A DNA stretch of 64,000 bases, from positions 21,508-85,507 of the forward strand of contig PBNW01000056.1 in NCBI GenBank assembly GCA_002723255.1. The letters run 5' to 3'. The position numbers were made by a program, and so were the translations under genes. A model generated the notes under the pieces. That model was not told the DNA's origin, did no database searches, and was given only the letters and a program-made list of their open reading frames with translations. The stretch's first letter is position 1, and every line of letters begins with the position of its first letter. The stretch comes from Pelagibacterium sp. (lineage in GTDB: Bacteria; Pseudomonadota; Alphaproteobacteria; Rhizobiales; Devosiaceae). This document shows, one piece after another, positions 34,281-42,515 of the stretch.

Positions 34281-35690
34281 TTATTTCGACAGCGCGTCGA
34301 GCACCCGAACCCAGGACCGGATTCCCTTGTGGTAGCTCTCGAGATTGTACTTTTCATTGGGCGAGTGGATACGGTCGTCGGTCTGGGCATACCCGATCAG
34401 CAGCGAATCCATGCCCAGCTTGCGCTTGAAATCGCCCACGATCGGTATGGAGCCGCCCGAACCCGCAATAGCGGCCTCACGGCCCCACTCGTCGGTCAGC
34501 GCCCCGAGCGCCTTTTGCAGCATGGCGCCGTCCGAAGGCACCACCGATGCCGGGCTCGCACCATGTTCGTGGAAGGTCACAGTGCAATCTGCCGGCACCC
34601 GCGCTTCGACATGGGCGCGAAAGGCCTTGCGGATCTTGTGCGGGTCCTGATTGCCCACCAGCCGGAACGATATCTTGGCTCCCGCCTTGGCCGGGATCAC
34701 CGTCTTGAACCCATCGCCCGTATAGCCGCCCCACATACCGTTGATCTCGCAGGTCGGGCGTGAGGTGATCTGTTCGAGCACTGAGCGGTTTTTCTCGCCG
34801 GCGGGCTCGGAAAGGCCCACAGCGCTCAGATAGGCCTTTTCGTCGAACGGCAGCCGCTTCCACTGTTCGGCCACCTCGGCGGGAAGTTCGGGCACGTCGT
34901 CGTAAAAGCCCTCGAGCGCAACCGAGCCATCGGGATTGCGCAGCGAGGCGATGATTTCGGCCAGCACCTGATTGGGATTGCGCGCCGCGTTGCCATACAT
35001 GCCCGAATGCAGGTCGCGGCTCGCCGCCTGGATCTCGACCTGGTCGGCCATCAACCCGCGCAGCATGGTGATGATCGAGGGCGTTTCCTCGTCCCACATG
35101 TCCGTGTCGCAAACGAGCGCAATGTCGGCCTCGAGTTCGGCGGCGTTCTCCTTGAGAAAACCGTCCAGCGACGGCGATCCGGATTCTTCTTCCCCCTCGA
35201 GCAATACGGTAACGCCAACCGGCAGCGTTCCGCGCACCGCCTTATAGGCCCGGCAGGCTTCGATGAAGGTCATCAACTGGCCCTTGTCGTCGGACGCGCC
35301 GCGGGCAAGGATCACCTTGCGCCCGTTCTCCTCGCCAATTTTCGGCTCGAACGGCTCGCTGGTCCAGAGCTCGATCGGATCGACCGGCTGGACGTCGTAA
35401 TGGCCGTAGAAAAGGACATTCGGCCCGACATCGCTGCGCTGATGACCCACCACCATCGGATGGCCGGGGGTAGGGCGCACGGCAGAATCGAAATCGAGAC
35501 CTTGCAGTTCATTGGTCAGCCACTCGGCTGCCTTGTGGCATTCTCCGGCATAGGCCGGGTCGGTGGAAATCGAGGCAATCCGCAAAAGCGTGAACAGCCG
35601 CTCGAGGCTCTGGTCGACATTGGCATCGACATGGGAAAGCACGGCATCGAGCGGAGCGTTGGCATCGGTCATTGCGGAAAGGCCCGTCAT
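34281..35690 (-). CDS. M20 family metallopeptidase (dipeptidase-like)
   Basis: 469 aa, in the size class of the CNDP/PepV-like M20 dipeptidases. Zinc ligand motifs in order: LFYGHYDVQPV, ARGASDDKGQL, LLEGEEESGSPSL, ALVCDTDMWD and the C-terminal HSPNEKYNL. The dimerisation domain occupies about residues 215-350 (DLHSGMYGNAARNPNQVL). No signal peptide, so cytoplasmic. Starts at ATG 35690; an ATG at 35672 is possible and neither has a strong ribosome site. Confidence 0.92.
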   Translation of the reverse strand: MTGLSAMTDANAPLDAVLSHVDANVDQSLERLFTLLRIASISTDPAYAGECHKAAEWLTNELQGLDFDSAVRPTPGHPMVVGHQRSDVGPNVLFYGHYDVQPVDPIELWTSEPFEPKIGEENGRKVILARGASDDKGQLMTFIEACRAYKAVRGTLPVGVTVLLEGEEESGSPSLDGFLKENAAELEADIALVCDTDMWDEETPSIITMLRGLMADQVEIQAASRDLHSGMYGNAARNPNQVLAEIIASLRNPDGSVALEGFYDDVPELPAEVAEQWKRLPFDEKAYLSAVGLSEPAGEKNRSVLEQITSRPTCEINGMWGGYTGDGFKTVIPAKAGAKISFRLVGNQDPHKIRKAFRAHVEARVPADCTVTFHEHGASPASVVPSDGAMLQKALGALTDEWGREAAIAGSGGSIPIVGDFKRKLGMDSLLIGYAQTDDRIHSPNEKYNLESYHKGIRSWVRVLDALSK

Positions 35691-35754
35691 TGAGTTGGAA
35701 GTGCCGCGACCTTATCAGCCGAGTCGGTCCAGTAAAGAAATTTTACCGGCGTGC

Positions 35755-35988
35755 TCACTCAAGAAGTTCAGCGGGCAACACCCCAGTTTTGAACAGGACC
35801 AGCGGCTCGTCATAGCAGTCGGTTTCGATATCGACTTCCTGGGAAAAGGCCACCACACCGGCCTTTGTCGGAGCAATCCGCTCCGCCGTTGCAATGGCAC
35901 TTTCGGCGGTCTTTGCCTTTTGCAGTGGATCGGAAACGAGCTTGCGTCCGCGTTGCTGGAACGACTGGATCAGGAACGTCGTGGTCAT
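35755..35988 (-). CDS. Small conserved-looking hypothetical protein
   Basis: 77 aa with GAGG 5 bases before the ATG. Begins MTTTFLIQSFQQRGRKLVSDPLQKAKTAESAIATAERIAPTKAGVVAFSQEVDIETDCYDEPLVLFKTGVLP. The mixed helix/strand look and a good ribosome site argue that it is real. The pattern of a repeated residue set around an ATAERIAP helix is like small alphaproteobacterial proteins of unknown role, but I cannot name a family. Confidence 0.6.
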   Translation of the reverse strand: MTTTFLIQSFQQRGRKLVSDPLQKAKTAESAIATAERIAPTKAGVVAFSQEVDIETDCYDEPLVLFKTGVLPAELLE

Positions 35989-36108
35989 GGTGCCTCACTG
36001 GTTAGAGCACACCATATCACCTGCCAGGGCGGTTCGGTGGTTTGTTTCATCTGGTGATCGGCGGCAGGGCGGCGCGCCAAACGGGCACGCACCGGCGCCC
36101 CGTTGGCG

Positions 36109-36876
36109 CTATTGCAGCCGGGCGAAAACATCCTCGCCGGAGATGAACGTCGCGATCTCGGGCTTGGCGTAATAATATCCCTGTTGCAGGGTCACACCCG
36201 CGCTCAGCAGCGTCTGGGCTTCGCGTGCGGTTTCGACGCCTTCGGCCAGAACCTGTATGCCAAGGTTTTGGCAGATGACCAATATGCCCGCGACGATGGC
36301 CTGCCGCGCGCTCGACGTGTCGATCCCCCGCACAAGCTCGATATCGATTTTTATGATGTCGGGTTGGAATTGGGCCAGCAACCCCAGCCCGGCATACCCC
36401 GCGCCGAAATCGTCGAGGGCGGTGGCAAACCCCATCCGGCGATATTCGGCAATGATATTGCGGACATGGGCCGTGTCAGCGATCTGTTCGTTTTCAGTGA
36501 ATTCGAACATGAGCTTTTGGGGGTCGAAATTGACCCGCCTGGCGGCCGCCAGCGAGGCACGGATACATGCAGTCGGCTCGTAGACGGCGTTGGGCATGAA
36601 GTTGATCGATAAGCGAGCATCAGAGCCCGACGGAAGGCCATTGCCTGCCATCTCGATGGCCTTCACGCGGCACGCCTGATCGAACTTGTAGCGATTGTCC
36701 GCCGTTACCGCAGCAAGCACCGCCCCAGCGCCTTCGCCGCCTGTCCCCCGCACAAGGGCTTCATATGCCCAAACGCGTTTGGTTCTGACATCGACGATCG
36801 GCTGAAAGGCCATCGTGAAGTCGACGGGGAAGGGCGCGCCTTCCTGACATCCTGTGCACGGCGTGGTGTGACTCAT
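36109..36876 (-). CDS. EAL-domain c-di-GMP phosphodiesterase
   Basis: 255 aa, almost all EAL domain, predicted to hydrolyse cyclic di-GMP to pGpG. Catalytic set: YEALVRG (E39), SINFMPN, MFEFTENEQI, ALDDFGAGYAGLGLL, IIKIDIELVRG and VLAEGVETAREAQ, all consistent with an active enzyme. The short N-terminus has PCTGCQ (Cys7, Cys10), a CxxC that could bind metal or sense redox. There is no transmembrane or other sensor domain. Start at ATG 36876. Confidence 0.9.
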   Translation of the reverse strand: MSHTTPCTGCQEGAPFPVDFTMAFQPIVDVRTKRVWAYEALVRGTGGEGAGAVLAAVTADNRYKFDQACRVKAIEMAGNGLPSGSDARLSINFMPNAVYEPTACIRASLAAARRVNFDPQKLMFEFTENEQIADTAHVRNIIAEYRRMGFATALDDFGAGYAGLGLLAQFQPDIIKIDIELVRGIDTSSARQAIVAGILVICQNLGIQVLAEGVETAREAQTLLSAGVTLQQGYYYAKPEIATFISGEDVFARLQ

Positions 36877-37061
36877 GATCTGGGCTCTCGAGCGATAGTG
36901 TTGGTCAAATTTACGCACGGCGCGGTTAACGGTTTGCCCAAAGCCCCGGGACACGGGCGCTCAAGAACGAGCCCAGGGCGTCGATCAATTGGCTGAGACG
37001 ATGGGGACGGATGATGGCATGTCGGCAAGCGCCGCGATGGCCGGCAAGGTCGTGAGGGAAT

Positions 37062-37136
37062 TGGCGCGCCCTACGGGACTCGAACCCGTGTTACCGCCGT
37101 GAGAGGGCGGCGTCCTGACCACTAGACGAAGGGCGC
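37062..37136 (-). tRNA. tRNA-Glu (anticodon CTC)
   Basis: 75 nt including CCA. Acceptor stem GCGCCCT/AGGGCGC; anticodon arm GCCGC-CCTCTCA-CGGC giving CTC; T-arm CGGGTTCGAGTCCCG. Confidence 0.93.
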
Positions 37137-37245
37137 CTGGAGCGCTTTCGAAAAGCGCCGAAAAAATATGTGTCGCCGGCATTGTTAGAGTCGTGCATCG
37201 ATCGATGCAACGCAAAAACAGCCAAATCTTCTCAACGAAGAATGT

Positions 37246-37321
37246 TGGCGCGCCCTACGGGACTCGAACCCGTGTTTCCGCCGTGAAAGGGCGGCGTCCT
37301 AGACCGCTAGACGAAGGGCGC
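37246..37321 (-). tRNA. tRNA-Glu (anticodon TTC)
   Basis: 76 nt including CCA, nearly identical to the CTC copy 109 bases away. Differences are in the D-loop (one extra base) and the anticodon loop CCTTTCA. Confidence 0.95.
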
Positions 37322-37416
37322 GGCGGGCGTCTGCGGATCACCGCGTCGGCCAGTGAGCGGGTGTATAGGGGGGGCTTTCCGATTGCGCAATACCCAAAAT
37401 CGATTTTATTTCAATT

Positions 37417-37881
37417 TCAACAGCCGCTGAATGTGACCGGTCCACGATAGCCGCGCGGCCGGTCGCGGACGTCGAGATGAACGAAGTTCTGACCGGGGTA
37501 GCAACCCAGCCCGCCGACCAGTCCGTTGTTGCGCGCATAAGCGATGATGCGGGATTTGGGGACGCCGGGAATGTAGAAATCGGCAGCCATGCAATTGGTG
37601 TGGAACGAGGCTTCAGCGCCGCCGACCGAGGCGTTGTGCCATGGCGTGCGATAGCCCGAATTCATGACCACCTTCTTGCCGAAATGCCCTTCGACATCCC
37701 AGATCAAAAGGCGCAGCTTGGGAGAAAGACAGAAGGCGTTGACGTTGGAATGGGACACATAGGTTCCCCAGTCGGACCGCAGGCCGCTATATCCCGCGCC
37801 GTTTCCCGAAGCGAACATCGCCATCGGAGCGCAGGCGCCGAGCAGGCACACCATGACGATCAAACTGGACAGTAAACGCAT
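37417..37881 (-). CDS. YcbK/DUF882-like murein peptidase, lipoprotein
   Basis: 154 aa; ATG 37881 gives a lipoprotein signal SSLIVMVCLLGAC. The remaining domain is M15A-like: VVMNSGYRTPWHNASVGGAEASFHTNCMAADFYI, with the H-x6-D zinc pair (HTNCMAAD), and NFVHLDVR near the end, the second histidine. Such proteins cut or modify peptidoglycan peptide bonds in the periplasm. Its role here is not fixed by neighbours. Confidence 0.82.
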   Translation of the reverse strand: MRLLSSLIVMVCLLGACAPMAMFASGNGAGYSGLRSDWGTYVSHSNVNAFCLSPKLRLLIWDVEGHFGKKVVMNSGYRTPWHNASVGGAEASFHTNCMAADFYIPGVPKSRIIAYARNNGLVGGLGCYPGQNFVHLDVRDRPRGYRGPVTFSGC

Positions 37882-37990
37882 CAAAACCACTTCCGTGTCG
37901 GGGTTGAAAGAGTCCCAGGCCACGGACACAAAAATACCGGCGGTTGCCTAACCGCCGGTCAATCAGCGTGGTTAATTTCCCGTTACGCGT

Positions 37991-38407
37991 TTACCACGTT
38001 CCGGTATTGGGCATCGAAGCCCATGGCTCCTGCGCATCGAGATTGCCCTCCTGGAGCAATTCGACCGAAATCCCGTCGGGGGATTTGACGAATGCCATGT
38101 GGCCGTCGCGCGGCGGACGATGGATTGTGTATCCCATGTCGGCCAGATGCTGGCAGAGCGCATAGATGTTTTCGACCCGATAGGCCAGGTGCCCGAAATT
38201 GCGGCCACCGCTATACTCTTCGGGATCCCAGTTGTAGGTCAGCTCGACCTTGGCGCCCTCGTCGCCGGGGGCGTGCAGGAAAACGAGCGTGAAGCGCCCT
38301 TTTTCATTTTCGATGCGATGGGATTCAACAAGGCCAAGCCCTTCGCTGTAAAAGCGAAGGCTTTCCTCGATGTTGGAAACGCGCACCATTGTGTGAAGAT
38401 ATTTCAA
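37991..38407 (-). CDS. gloA: Lactoylglutathione lyase (glyoxalase I)
   Basis: Detoxifies methylglyoxal as its glutathione hemithioacetal. 138 aa, one vicinal-oxygen-chelate unit pair. Metal ligands are visible: H5 (YLHTMVRV), E in KVELTYNWDP, H in NFGHLAYRV, E in GISVELLQEG. Length and sequence match the Ni/Co-type bacterial enzyme. Confidence 0.95.
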   Translation of the reverse strand: MKYLHTMVRVSNIEESLRFYSEGLGLVESHRIENEKGRFTLVFLHAPGDEGAKVELTYNWDPEEYSGGRNFGHLAYRVENIYALCQHLADMGYTIHRPPRDGHMAFVKSPDGISVELLQEGNLDAQEPWASMPNTGTW

Positions 38408-38640
38408 AGCAAGGCTCCGGCTCTGTTGTGGTCATGCCCCAGCGCCGTCGGGGCAGGGCGTAAGCGAGGCTAGCAGAAGGTGGCATCTGTGGCCAAGCGG
38501 CGGTTTGCAAGGCGCGATGGTTAATTGCTGGCAACAAATTTATGAATGGTCCTTAACTTTTTGTCTTGAATCGGCCAGACTGTGCGCAATTGTTATGAGT
38601 ACCTGCGGATTTGCAGGGGCGTGTGTGGAAGGCGTTGCGC

Positions 38641-39267
38641 ATGGGGGCGAAAAACATTTCCGGCACCGGGCCAGACTCAAGAAGTGTGGGCCACGACGAT
38701 GCTCACCGCGAAGGGACTGACCAGGATCTCCAGAATCCGGCCACTGATTTCGACGTCATAGAAGTCGTCGGGACCATCAAGTGGTTCGATGCTGGCAAGG
38801 GCTTTGGCTTTATCGTGCCCGACACCGGCGGTTCTGACGTGCTGCTGCACGTGACCTGCCTGCGGCGCGACGGTTATCAGACGGCCTATGAGGGCGCGCG
38901 CATCGTGGTCGAGGCGCTCAATCGCCCCGGCGGCCTTCAGGCCTTCCGCATTGTTTCGATGGACGAATCGACAGCCCGCCATCCCGCGCAAATGCCCGCC
39001 GCGCGCACGCATGTGCAGGTCGAGCCGACCTCGAAGCTCGAACGGCTCGAAGTCAAATGGTTCAACAGGGTACGCGGCTTCGGCTTTTTGTCCGCCGGCG
39101 AGGGACACCCCGATATTTTTATTCACATGGAAACCCTGCGCCAGTTCGGCCTGACCGAATTGCGCCCCGGCCAGTTTGTGCTCGCCCGCTATGGTGATGG
39201 CCCGAAAGGCCTTATGGTTGCCGAAATTCGCCCCGATGGTTGGGGCGACGCTCCGTCTTCTCACTAG
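38641..39267 (+). CDS. Cold-shock protein with two CSD domains
   Basis: 208 aa nucleic-acid-binding protein with two cold-shock domains, the alphaproteobacterial long form. CSD1: GTIKWFDAGKGFGFIVPDTGGSDVLLHVTCLRRDGY; CSD2: LEVKWFNRVRGFGFLSAGEGHPDIFIHMETLRQFG. The RNP1-like KGFGFI and RGFGFL are both intact. ATG 38641 has GGAAGG upstream. Neighbour of a DUF192 gene, a pairing conserved in Rhizobiales. The TAG stop is the first three bases of a repeat. Confidence 0.92.
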   Translation: MGAKNISGTGPDSRSVGHDDAHREGTDQDLQNPATDFDVIEVVGTIKWFDAGKGFGFIVPDTGGSDVLLHVTCLRRDGYQTAYEGARIVVEALNRPGGLQAFRIVSMDESTARHPAQMPAARTHVQVEPTSKLERLEVKWFNRVRGFGFLSAGEGHPDIFIHMETLRQFGLTELRPGQFVLARYGDGPKGLMVAEIRPDGWGDAPSSH

Positions 39268-39395
39268 AGCGTGTCCAGCAAAAGCATGTTCTCGACGCGA
39301 TCGGGGATGGAAACGGTTTTGCGGTTCGGACACGCGACAAAACTAAGGTTTTAGGGCCGAGGATTAGTTTCGAAAAAAATCCTCAACGGCTCTAG
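39265..39395. repeat. MITE-like palindromic repeat, copy 1
   Basis: 131 bp with terminal inverted ends TAGAGC and GCTCTA. The left part is palindromic (GCGTGTCC ... GGACACGC around AAAAGCATG...ACGGTTTTGCGG); the right part is an imperfect hairpin (GGGCCGAGGATT / AATCCTCAACGGC). It provides the TAG stop of the cold-shock gene. Relatives at 49964 and 53496. Confidence 0.8.
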
Positions 39396-39426
39396 GACGG
39401 CTTATTCCCGGCAGGTTCCAAGGCTC

Positions 39427-39897
39427 ATGCGCGCTATCAGAAATCTCATAATGTCGGCGCTGATGCTGCTCGTCTCGCTTTCTCCGGCCCTCGCGCAGGA
39501 TAGTGAGGACCTTGCAGTTATTCACTCAGGCGACCAAAGCTTCACCTTTACCGTGGAGATCGCCGACACGCCCGAGGAGACGTCGCGGGGCCTGATGTTC
39601 CGCGAGGAACTGGCGCCCGATGCCGGTATGCTGTTCGATTTCATCGATGAGCGGCCGACCAGCTTCTGGATGCAGAACACTCTTATTCCGCTCGATATGC
39701 TCTTCATCAAGGCAGACGGCGAAATTGTGCGGATCCATGAGAATGCCATCCCCATGGACACCACGCCGATCCCCTCGGGTGAGCCGGTTCGCTTCGTCCT
39801 GGAAATTCCCGGTGGCCGCTCGGCCGAACTGGGTCTGGAAGCGGGAGCGCGGCTTGAGCATGCGCGCGTCCAAACCGGGCACCAAGCGGCGGAATAA
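39427..39897 (+). CDS. DUF192 family secreted protein
   Basis: 156 aa; signal peptide MSALMLLVSLSPALA within the first 23 residues, then the DUF192 domain: FTVEIADTPEETSRGLMFREELAPDAGMLFDF, RPTSFWMQNTLIPLDMLFI and LEIPGGRSAELGLEAGARLEH. Function unknown; the family is exported. Downstream of the cold-shock gene with a repeat between. Confidence 0.88.
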   Translation: MRAIRNLIMSALMLLVSLSPALAQDSEDLAVIHSGDQSFTFTVEIADTPEETSRGLMFREELAPDAGMLFDFIDERPTSFWMQNTLIPLDMLFIKADGEIVRIHENAIPMDTTPIPSGEPVRFVLEIPGGRSAELGLEAGARLEHARVQTGHQAAE

Positions 39898-39921
39898 GCG
39901 GCCGCCGCCTCGTCCGTTCGA

Positions 39922-40356
39922 TCAGCGAACGACCAGAACCGGCACCGTGCTTGCCGTAAGCACCTCGGTGGTCTGGCTGCCCAGCAGCATCTTGCGGAAG
40001 CCGCGCCGGCCATGGGAGGCCATGACGATCAGATCCGCCCCTGTCTCCTGGGCGGTTTCCACGATGGCATCGGCGGGATAGCGGTTCGCGATATGTCGTG
40101 TCTCGCAATCGACGCCGCTTTCCGATGCAAACCGGGCCGCTTCCTCCAGTATGTCCTTCACCGCCGCCTGCATCGACTCATCATATTCGGCGATGGTTGC
40201 CGGCCCGGCGACGGCCAGTGCGCCTGACGCCCACATATCGGTGACGGTGACGACGGTAACCTTCGAGCCCAGTTGCTTGGCCAGCTTGAGGCCCTGATCG
40301 AGGCCCTTGGTGGACAGTTCAGAGCCATCGGTTGCGATAAGAATGTGCTTATACAT
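39922..40356 (-). CDS. Universal stress protein (UspA family)
   Basis: 144 aa; AAGGAGA 7 bases before ATG 40356. The Usp fold is clear: HILIATDGSELSTKGLDQGLKLA, and the ATP-binding signature GADLIVMASHGRRGFRKMLLGSQTTEVLTASTVPVLVVR (G-2x-G-9x-G-S/T form). Likely ATP-binding, stress-induced and cytoplasmic. Confidence 0.93.
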   Translation of the reverse strand: MYKHILIATDGSELSTKGLDQGLKLAKQLGSKVTVVTVTDMWASGALAVAGPATIAEYDESMQAAVKDILEEAARFASESGVDCETRHIANRYPADAIVETAQETGADLIVMASHGRRGFRKMLLGSQTTEVLTASTVPVLVVR

Positions 40357-40494
40357 AACGCGTCTCCTTGTTGCTGAAACAACGCGAACCGAGCTCGATC
40401 CGTTGCGTCCTGATGTGGTGCGACCCGACGGGCCGGGCAAGATGGTACCACCACTATTTTCGACATCCGGTGCCATGGCGCGCAGAGAGGCGAG

Positions 40495-40571
40495 TGGCGA
40501 CCCCGACAGGATTCGAACCTGTGACCAATAGCTTAGAAGGCTACTGCTCTATCCAGCTGAGCTACGGGGCC
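40495..40571 (-). tRNA. tRNA-Arg (anticodon TCT)
   Basis: 77 nt with CCA. Anticodon stem GTAGC/GCTAT with loop CTTCTAA, anticodon TCT (reads AGA/AGG). T-arm ACAGGTTCGAATCCTGT. Confidence 0.95.
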
Positions 40572-40908
40572 GTCCTGTGCCGTCTAGCTCAAATCGTGCC
40601 GCTTGTCAGCCTGTGACATCGTCGGCGCTTGACTTTGCCCGCTCAAGCGCCGATATGGAGACCCATGCTAGGTGCTGCCGCGTGAGCAGCCATCGCGTCC
40701 CCGCTTCGGGTGACCCCTTGAACCGGCATGTTTTTCCAAGTTCCCAGATCACGCGGGGTTCTGACAGGTCCGACGCTCGGTGCGCAATGTGGCGCGTGGG
40801 TTTGGATGGATCTGCAACCGCAACGGCAGACGCGCAGCTTTAAAAGTTGGCGCGGCAAAACCGTATAGTGTCCGGCGCGCAAATGGTGCTGCCGGAAAAG
40901 GACATAAT
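40572..40908 (+). other. Gene-poor leader region before the RNA helicase
   Basis: 337 bases between tRNA-Arg and the helicase start. I see no convincing gene; the open frames here have poor composition and no ribosome sites. A long 5' untranslated leader, common for cold-induced helicases, would fit. I could not identify a firm -35/-10 pair. Confidence 0.4.
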
Positions 40909-42198
40909 TTGACTCAGTTTCAGGCCCTCGGCCTCGACGACCATCTTCTTAAAGCCATCGCAGGGCTCGGCTTTTCCGATCCGACGCCCATCCAGGAACG
41001 CGCAATACCGCTCGTTCTGGAAGGTCGCGATATCATGGGCCTTGCCCAGACCGGCACCGGCAAGACCGCAGCCTTCGGTCTTCCCATCATTCAGCAGCTT
41101 CTGGCCAAGACCGGAAAGCCCGATCCCAAAACCTGCAAGGCCCTGATCCTGGCGCCGACCCGCGAACTGGTGAACCAGATCGCTGTCAATCTGCGCGCCT
41201 TCACCAAGGGCTCGCCCATCAAGGTCAATTCCGTCGTCGGCGGCATGTCCATCGGAACCCAGATCAAGGCGCTGGCGCTGGGCAGCGACATCGTCGTCGC
41301 AACGCCCGGCCGGCTGCTCGATCTCGTCAAGCGTCAGGCGCTTCGTCTCGATTCGGCCCGCCATCTCGTCCTCGACGAAGCCGACCAGATGCTCGATCTG
41401 GGCTTCATTCATGCGCTGCGCGAAATTTTGCGCCTTGTCGGTCAGCCGCGTCAGACGCTTCTGTTTTCGGCCACCATGCCCAAGCAGATGAACGAAATCG
41501 CCGCCGTCTATCTCAAGGACCCGGTGCGCGTTCAGGTGACGACCCCGGGCAAGACCGCCGACAAGGTGAACCAGAGCGCTCATTTCGTTGAGCCGGGTGC
41601 CAAGCTTTCGCTGCTCAAGCAACTGCTTTCGGCAGACAAGGATGCGCTTTCGCTGGTTTTTGCCCGCACCAAGCACGGTGCCGAAAAGCTCTCGAAAACT
41701 CTGGCTGCGGCCGGCTTTGCCTCGGGCTCGATCCACGGCAACAAGAGCCAGGGCCAGCGTGATCGCACGCTCAAATCGTTCCGCGGCGGAGAAATCCGTG
41801 TGCTGGTGGCGACCGACGTCGCCGCGCGCGGCATCGACATTCCCGGTGTCAGCCACGTCTATAATTACGAGCTGCCCCAGGTCGCCGAAAACTACGTCCA
41901 TCGCATCGGCCGTACGGCCCGCGCCGGCGCCGAGGGCGAGGCGGTGGCTCTGGTATCGGGTGAAGAATACGGCCTGCTGCTCGATATCGAGCGCCTGACC
42001 GGACTTTCGATCTCGACCGCAGGCGGCGAACGTCCGCTGCGCAAAACGGCAGCTCCGGCCAAAAAGCGCACGCAGGGCCGTAACGGCAAGCCCCAGTCCA
42101 AGGGGCAGGGTGCACCCAAGCCCTTCGACCCCGCGAAAGCCGCGACCCAGCGCAACCGCAACAAGCAGCGCAACAAGCGCGCGCGCCAGGCAGCGTAA
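40909..42198 (+). CDS. DEAD-box RNA helicase (RhlE type)
   Basis: ATP-dependent RNA helicase, 429 aa, probably in RNA decay or ribosome assembly. TTG start at 40909 with AAGGA 6-7 bases upstream; the longer frame upstream has no ribosome site. Motifs in order: Q motif FSDPTPIQERAIP, AQTGTGKTAAFG, PTRELVNQI, TPGRLLD, DEADQMLDLGF, FSATMPKQM, VFARTKHGAEKL, VATDVAARGIDIPGV, HRIGRTARAG. The C-terminal tail is basic and low complexity (KKRTQGRNGKPQSKGQG ... RNKQRNKRARQAA), as in RhlE. Confidence 0.94.
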   Translation: MTQFQALGLDDHLLKAIAGLGFSDPTPIQERAIPLVLEGRDIMGLAQTGTGKTAAFGLPIIQQLLAKTGKPDPKTCKALILAPTRELVNQIAVNLRAFTKGSPIKVNSVVGGMSIGTQIKALALGSDIVVATPGRLLDLVKRQALRLDSARHLVLDEADQMLDLGFIHALREILRLVGQPRQTLLFSATMPKQMNEIAAVYLKDPVRVQVTTPGKTADKVNQSAHFVEPGAKLSLLKQLLSADKDALSLVFARTKHGAEKLSKTLAAAGFASGSIHGNKSQGQRDRTLKSFRGGEIRVLVATDVAARGIDIPGVSHVYNYELPQVAENYVHRIGRTARAGAEGEAVALVSGEEYGLLLDIERLTGLSISTAGGERPLRKTAAPAKKRTQGRNGKPQSKGQGAPKPFDPAKAATQRNRNKQRNKRARQAA

Positions 42199-42223
42199 GC
42201 ACGACAAAATACGACCAATGATG

Positions 42224-42256
42224 AAAAAGGCAGTCGCTTCGGCGGCTGCCTTTTTT
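42224..42256 (+). terminator. Terminator of the RNA helicase gene
   Basis: Stem GGCAGTCGC / GCGGCTGCC (one wobble) with a TTCG tetraloop, preceded by A5 and followed by T6. Confidence 0.92.
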
Positions 42257-42337
42257 GCTGCGGCCAGCTGGCAATCTTATGCGAAACGCCGCCGATCCGG
42301 GCGATTTTCCACATATGCGACTTTGGTATTACGCCCC

Positions 42338-42366
42338 TTGACATCGATTACATTATGGAATGTGAT
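42338..42366 (+). promoter_or_regulatory. Promoter of the carbohydrate ABC operon
   Basis: TTGACA (42338-42343), 17-base spacer, TGTGAT (42361-42366). It is interleaved with three copies of a LacI-type operator. Leader of about 140 bases to the binding-protein ATG. Confidence 0.6.
42339..42352. promoter_or_regulatory. LacI-type operator copy O1 (over -35)
   Basis: TGACATCGATTACA, 12 of 14 matches to the perfect palindrome at 42404. Confidence 0.55.
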
Positions 42367-42369
42367 GTC

Positions 42370-42383
42370 TGTAATCGATTGCA
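42370..42383. promoter_or_regulatory. LacI-type operator copy O2 (over the predicted start site)
   Basis: TGTAATCGATTGCA, 13 of 14 matches to the perfect copy. Centre 31 bases from O1. Confidence 0.7.
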
Positions 42384-42403
42384 ACCCGCGCAGCCTGTGC
42401 ATT

Positions 42404-42417
42404 TGTAATCGATTACA
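42404..42417. promoter_or_regulatory. LacI-type operator copy O3 (perfect palindrome)
   Basis: TGTAATCGATTACA, perfect 14-bp palindrome with the central CG step typical of LacI/GalR sites. Centre 34 bases from O2. Confidence 0.75.
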
Positions 42418-42515
42418 TCTCCGTGTCGCGGAGGCCGTGTGTTGAGGAGCCACGGTACGGTTGATGGAGGAGGGGCGAGACAATCGCCTTGAGGAAACCC
42501 TGGGAGGATTACCCG

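Noticed and set aside
40577..40843. 88-aa plus-strand open frame in the helicase leader
   Set aside because: No ribosome site, no recognisable motif, Ser/Arg/Cys-rich composition unlike real genes here. Partly overlaps tRNA flanking sequence.
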